This document shows positions 63,142 to 64,000 of a stretch of DNA of 64,000 nucleotides, piece by piece. The DNA comes from Lachnoclostridium sp. An14 (GTDB lineage Bacteria; Bacillota; Clostridia; Lachnospirales; Lachnospiraceae). The stretch spans positions 62,001 through 126,000 of the forward strand of contig NZ_NFLE01000002.1 in assembly GCF_002160755.1 (NCBI RefSeq), read 5' to 3'. The notes under the pieces are model-generated. The model ran no database searches. It saw nothing but the letters and a program-made list of their open reading frames with translations, and was not told the DNA's origin. The position numbers and the translations under genes were made by a program. The first letter of the stretch is position 1, and every line of letters begins with the position of its first letter.

Positions 63142-64000
63142 TCATTTCCGCTCCATGAGGCACTCCAGAAACCGGCCCCGGATCAGCTGTTCTAAGCCGG
63201 CGTAGTCCTCCGCCAGGTTCACCTCGTTTCGGAGGGCCGCCGAGTGGGGCAGGCCGGTGGTGTACCAGGCCACGTGCTTGCGCATTTCCCGGATTCCCGG
63301 CACCTCGCCCCGCAGCTCCACCTGCATCCTGGCGTGGCGCAGGATGGTCTCGCAGATCTCCTCCGCCCCCGGCCGCGGCAGCAGCTCACCGGTGTCCAGA
63401 TAGTGGTTGATTTCCTTAAAAATCCAGGGATTTCCCTGGGCGCCTCTGGCCACCATCAGGCCGTCGCAGCCCGTCTCCTCCAGCATCCGCTTGGCGTCCT
63501 GGGGGGTGAAAATGTCGCCGTTTCCGATCACCGGGATGGACACCGCCTCCTTTACCCGGCGGATGATGTCCCAGTCCGCCCGGCCGGAGTAATACTGCTC
63601 CCTGGTTCTTCCGTGGACGGCGACGGCGGAAACGCCACAGCTCTCCACGATCTTGGCGATCTCCACGGCGTTTACGTGGCCGTCGTCAAAGCCCTTGCGG
63701 ATCTTTACGGTCACCGGCTTTTTCAGCCGTTTCACCATGGCGGTGAAGATCTCCTCCACCAGTTTCGGGTTTCTCATCAGGGCGGAGCCTTCCCCGTTAT
63801 TGACCACCTTGGGGACGGGACAGCCCATGTTCACGTCAATGAGGTCGTAGGGCCCGTCCTCGATCCTGGCGGCCATGGCACTCATGATCTCCGGGTCGGA
63901 GCCAAAGAGCTGCACCGCCACCGGACGTTCCTCCTGACGCACCTCCAGGAGACTGGCGGTATTCTTATTATTATAGAGGATGGCCTTGGCGCTCACCATC
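63142..64000 (-). CDS. dus: tRNA-dihydrouridine synthase, C-terminal part (cut by window edge)
   Basis: FMN-dependent reduction of uridine in tRNA D loops. The visible 286 codons begin inside the gene at [14 protein letters not shown], which in the family follows an N-terminal strand of about 35 residues that lies beyond base 64000. Motifs: [33 protein letters not shown] with the catalytic Cys, [39 protein letters not shown] and [15 protein letters not shown]. This matches the DusB branch of Firmicutes. Confidence 0.93.
   Translation of the reverse strand, partial: MVSAKAILYNNKNTASLLEVRQEERPVAVQLFGSDPEIMSAMAARIEDGPYDLIDVNMGCPVPKVVNNGEGSALMRNPKLVEEIFTAMVKRLKKPVTVKIRKGFDDGHVNAVEIAKIVESCGVSAVAVHGRTREQYYSGRADWDIIRRVKEAVSIPVIGNGDIFTPQDAKRMLEETGCDGLMVARGAQGNPWIFKEINHYLDTGELLPRPGAEEICETILRHARMQVELRGEVPGIREMRKHVAWYTTGLPHSAALRNEVNLAEDYAGLEQLIRGRFLECLMERK

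Overview
The window is about 64 kb of GC-rich, gene-dense chromosome from a Firmicute, most likely a member of Lachnospiraceae (Clostridium cluster XIVa; Enterocloster/Lachnoclostridium-like). This rests on Shine-Dalgarno sites of the AGGAGG type, TTGACA/TATAAT promoters, a CIRCE-controlled hrcA-grpE-dnaK-dnaJ operon, a rimP-nusA-ylxR-ylxQ-infB-rbfA-nrnA-truB-ribF operon, a pstSCAB-phoU-phoP-phoR operon and a gap-pgk-tpiA-gpmI glycolytic cluster. The genus is an inference. Most genes lie on the minus strand. No phage, IS element, CRISPR array or rRNA was seen.

Layout. 1-6.1 kb: start of galT, the Trk potassium system (trkH, trkA), a Gx-type membrane protein divergent from a NusG-domain-II protein, and a PAS-GGDEF diguanylate cyclase preceded by a run of ten G. 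6.5-11.6 kb: heat-shock operon with promoter and CIRCE. 11.6-21.5 kb: ketopantoate reductase and the translation/RNA operon, including an IF2 with a long RGG-type repeat domain. 21.6-28.4 kb: phosphate two-component system, PhoU and the Pst transporter. 28.3-32.7 kb: a NitT/TauT-type ABC ATPase and permease behind a structured leader, an HTH-cupin regulator divergent from a LysE exporter, and a Gfo/Idh/MocA oxidoreductase. 32.7-38.6 kb: glycolysis. 38.8-45.7 kb: Na/Pi cotransporter with a PhoU tail, a secreted-type amidase, and a heterodimeric ABC exporter with its MarR regulator. 45.8-47.6 kb: two tRNA-Leu genes (one with the unusual anticodon AAG), a lipoprotein gene with an in-frame stop, and a small locus that reads as a complete type I toxin-antitoxin system. 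47.6-55.8 kb: rRNA methyltransferase, a small acidic membrane protein, PcrA helicase, and a VTC-like / DUF4956 / carbohydrate-binding lipoprotein operon. 56-64 kb: M24 aminopeptidase, AbgT transporter, CoA-disulfide-reductase-like flavoprotein, dicarboxylate/amino-acid symporter, YheO-like regulator, greA and the start of a dus gene.

The strongest candidate for an undescribed system is at 47.25-47.56 kb. A 28-codon hydrophobic peptide with its own promoter converges on a short RNA with its own promoter. Both transcripts run into one bidirectional terminator. A 29-base direct repeat makes the small RNA complementary to the start region of the peptide mRNA. This is the layout of the Enterococcus par/Fst family, with a peptide I do not recognise as Fst.

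Three families of non-coding dispersed repeats (called R1, R2 and R3 here) sit between genes and inside operons. R3 is a roughly 200-base chain of perfect hairpins, present as a tandem pair that supplies the stop codon of gpmI and as a shortened copy in the pstS leader.
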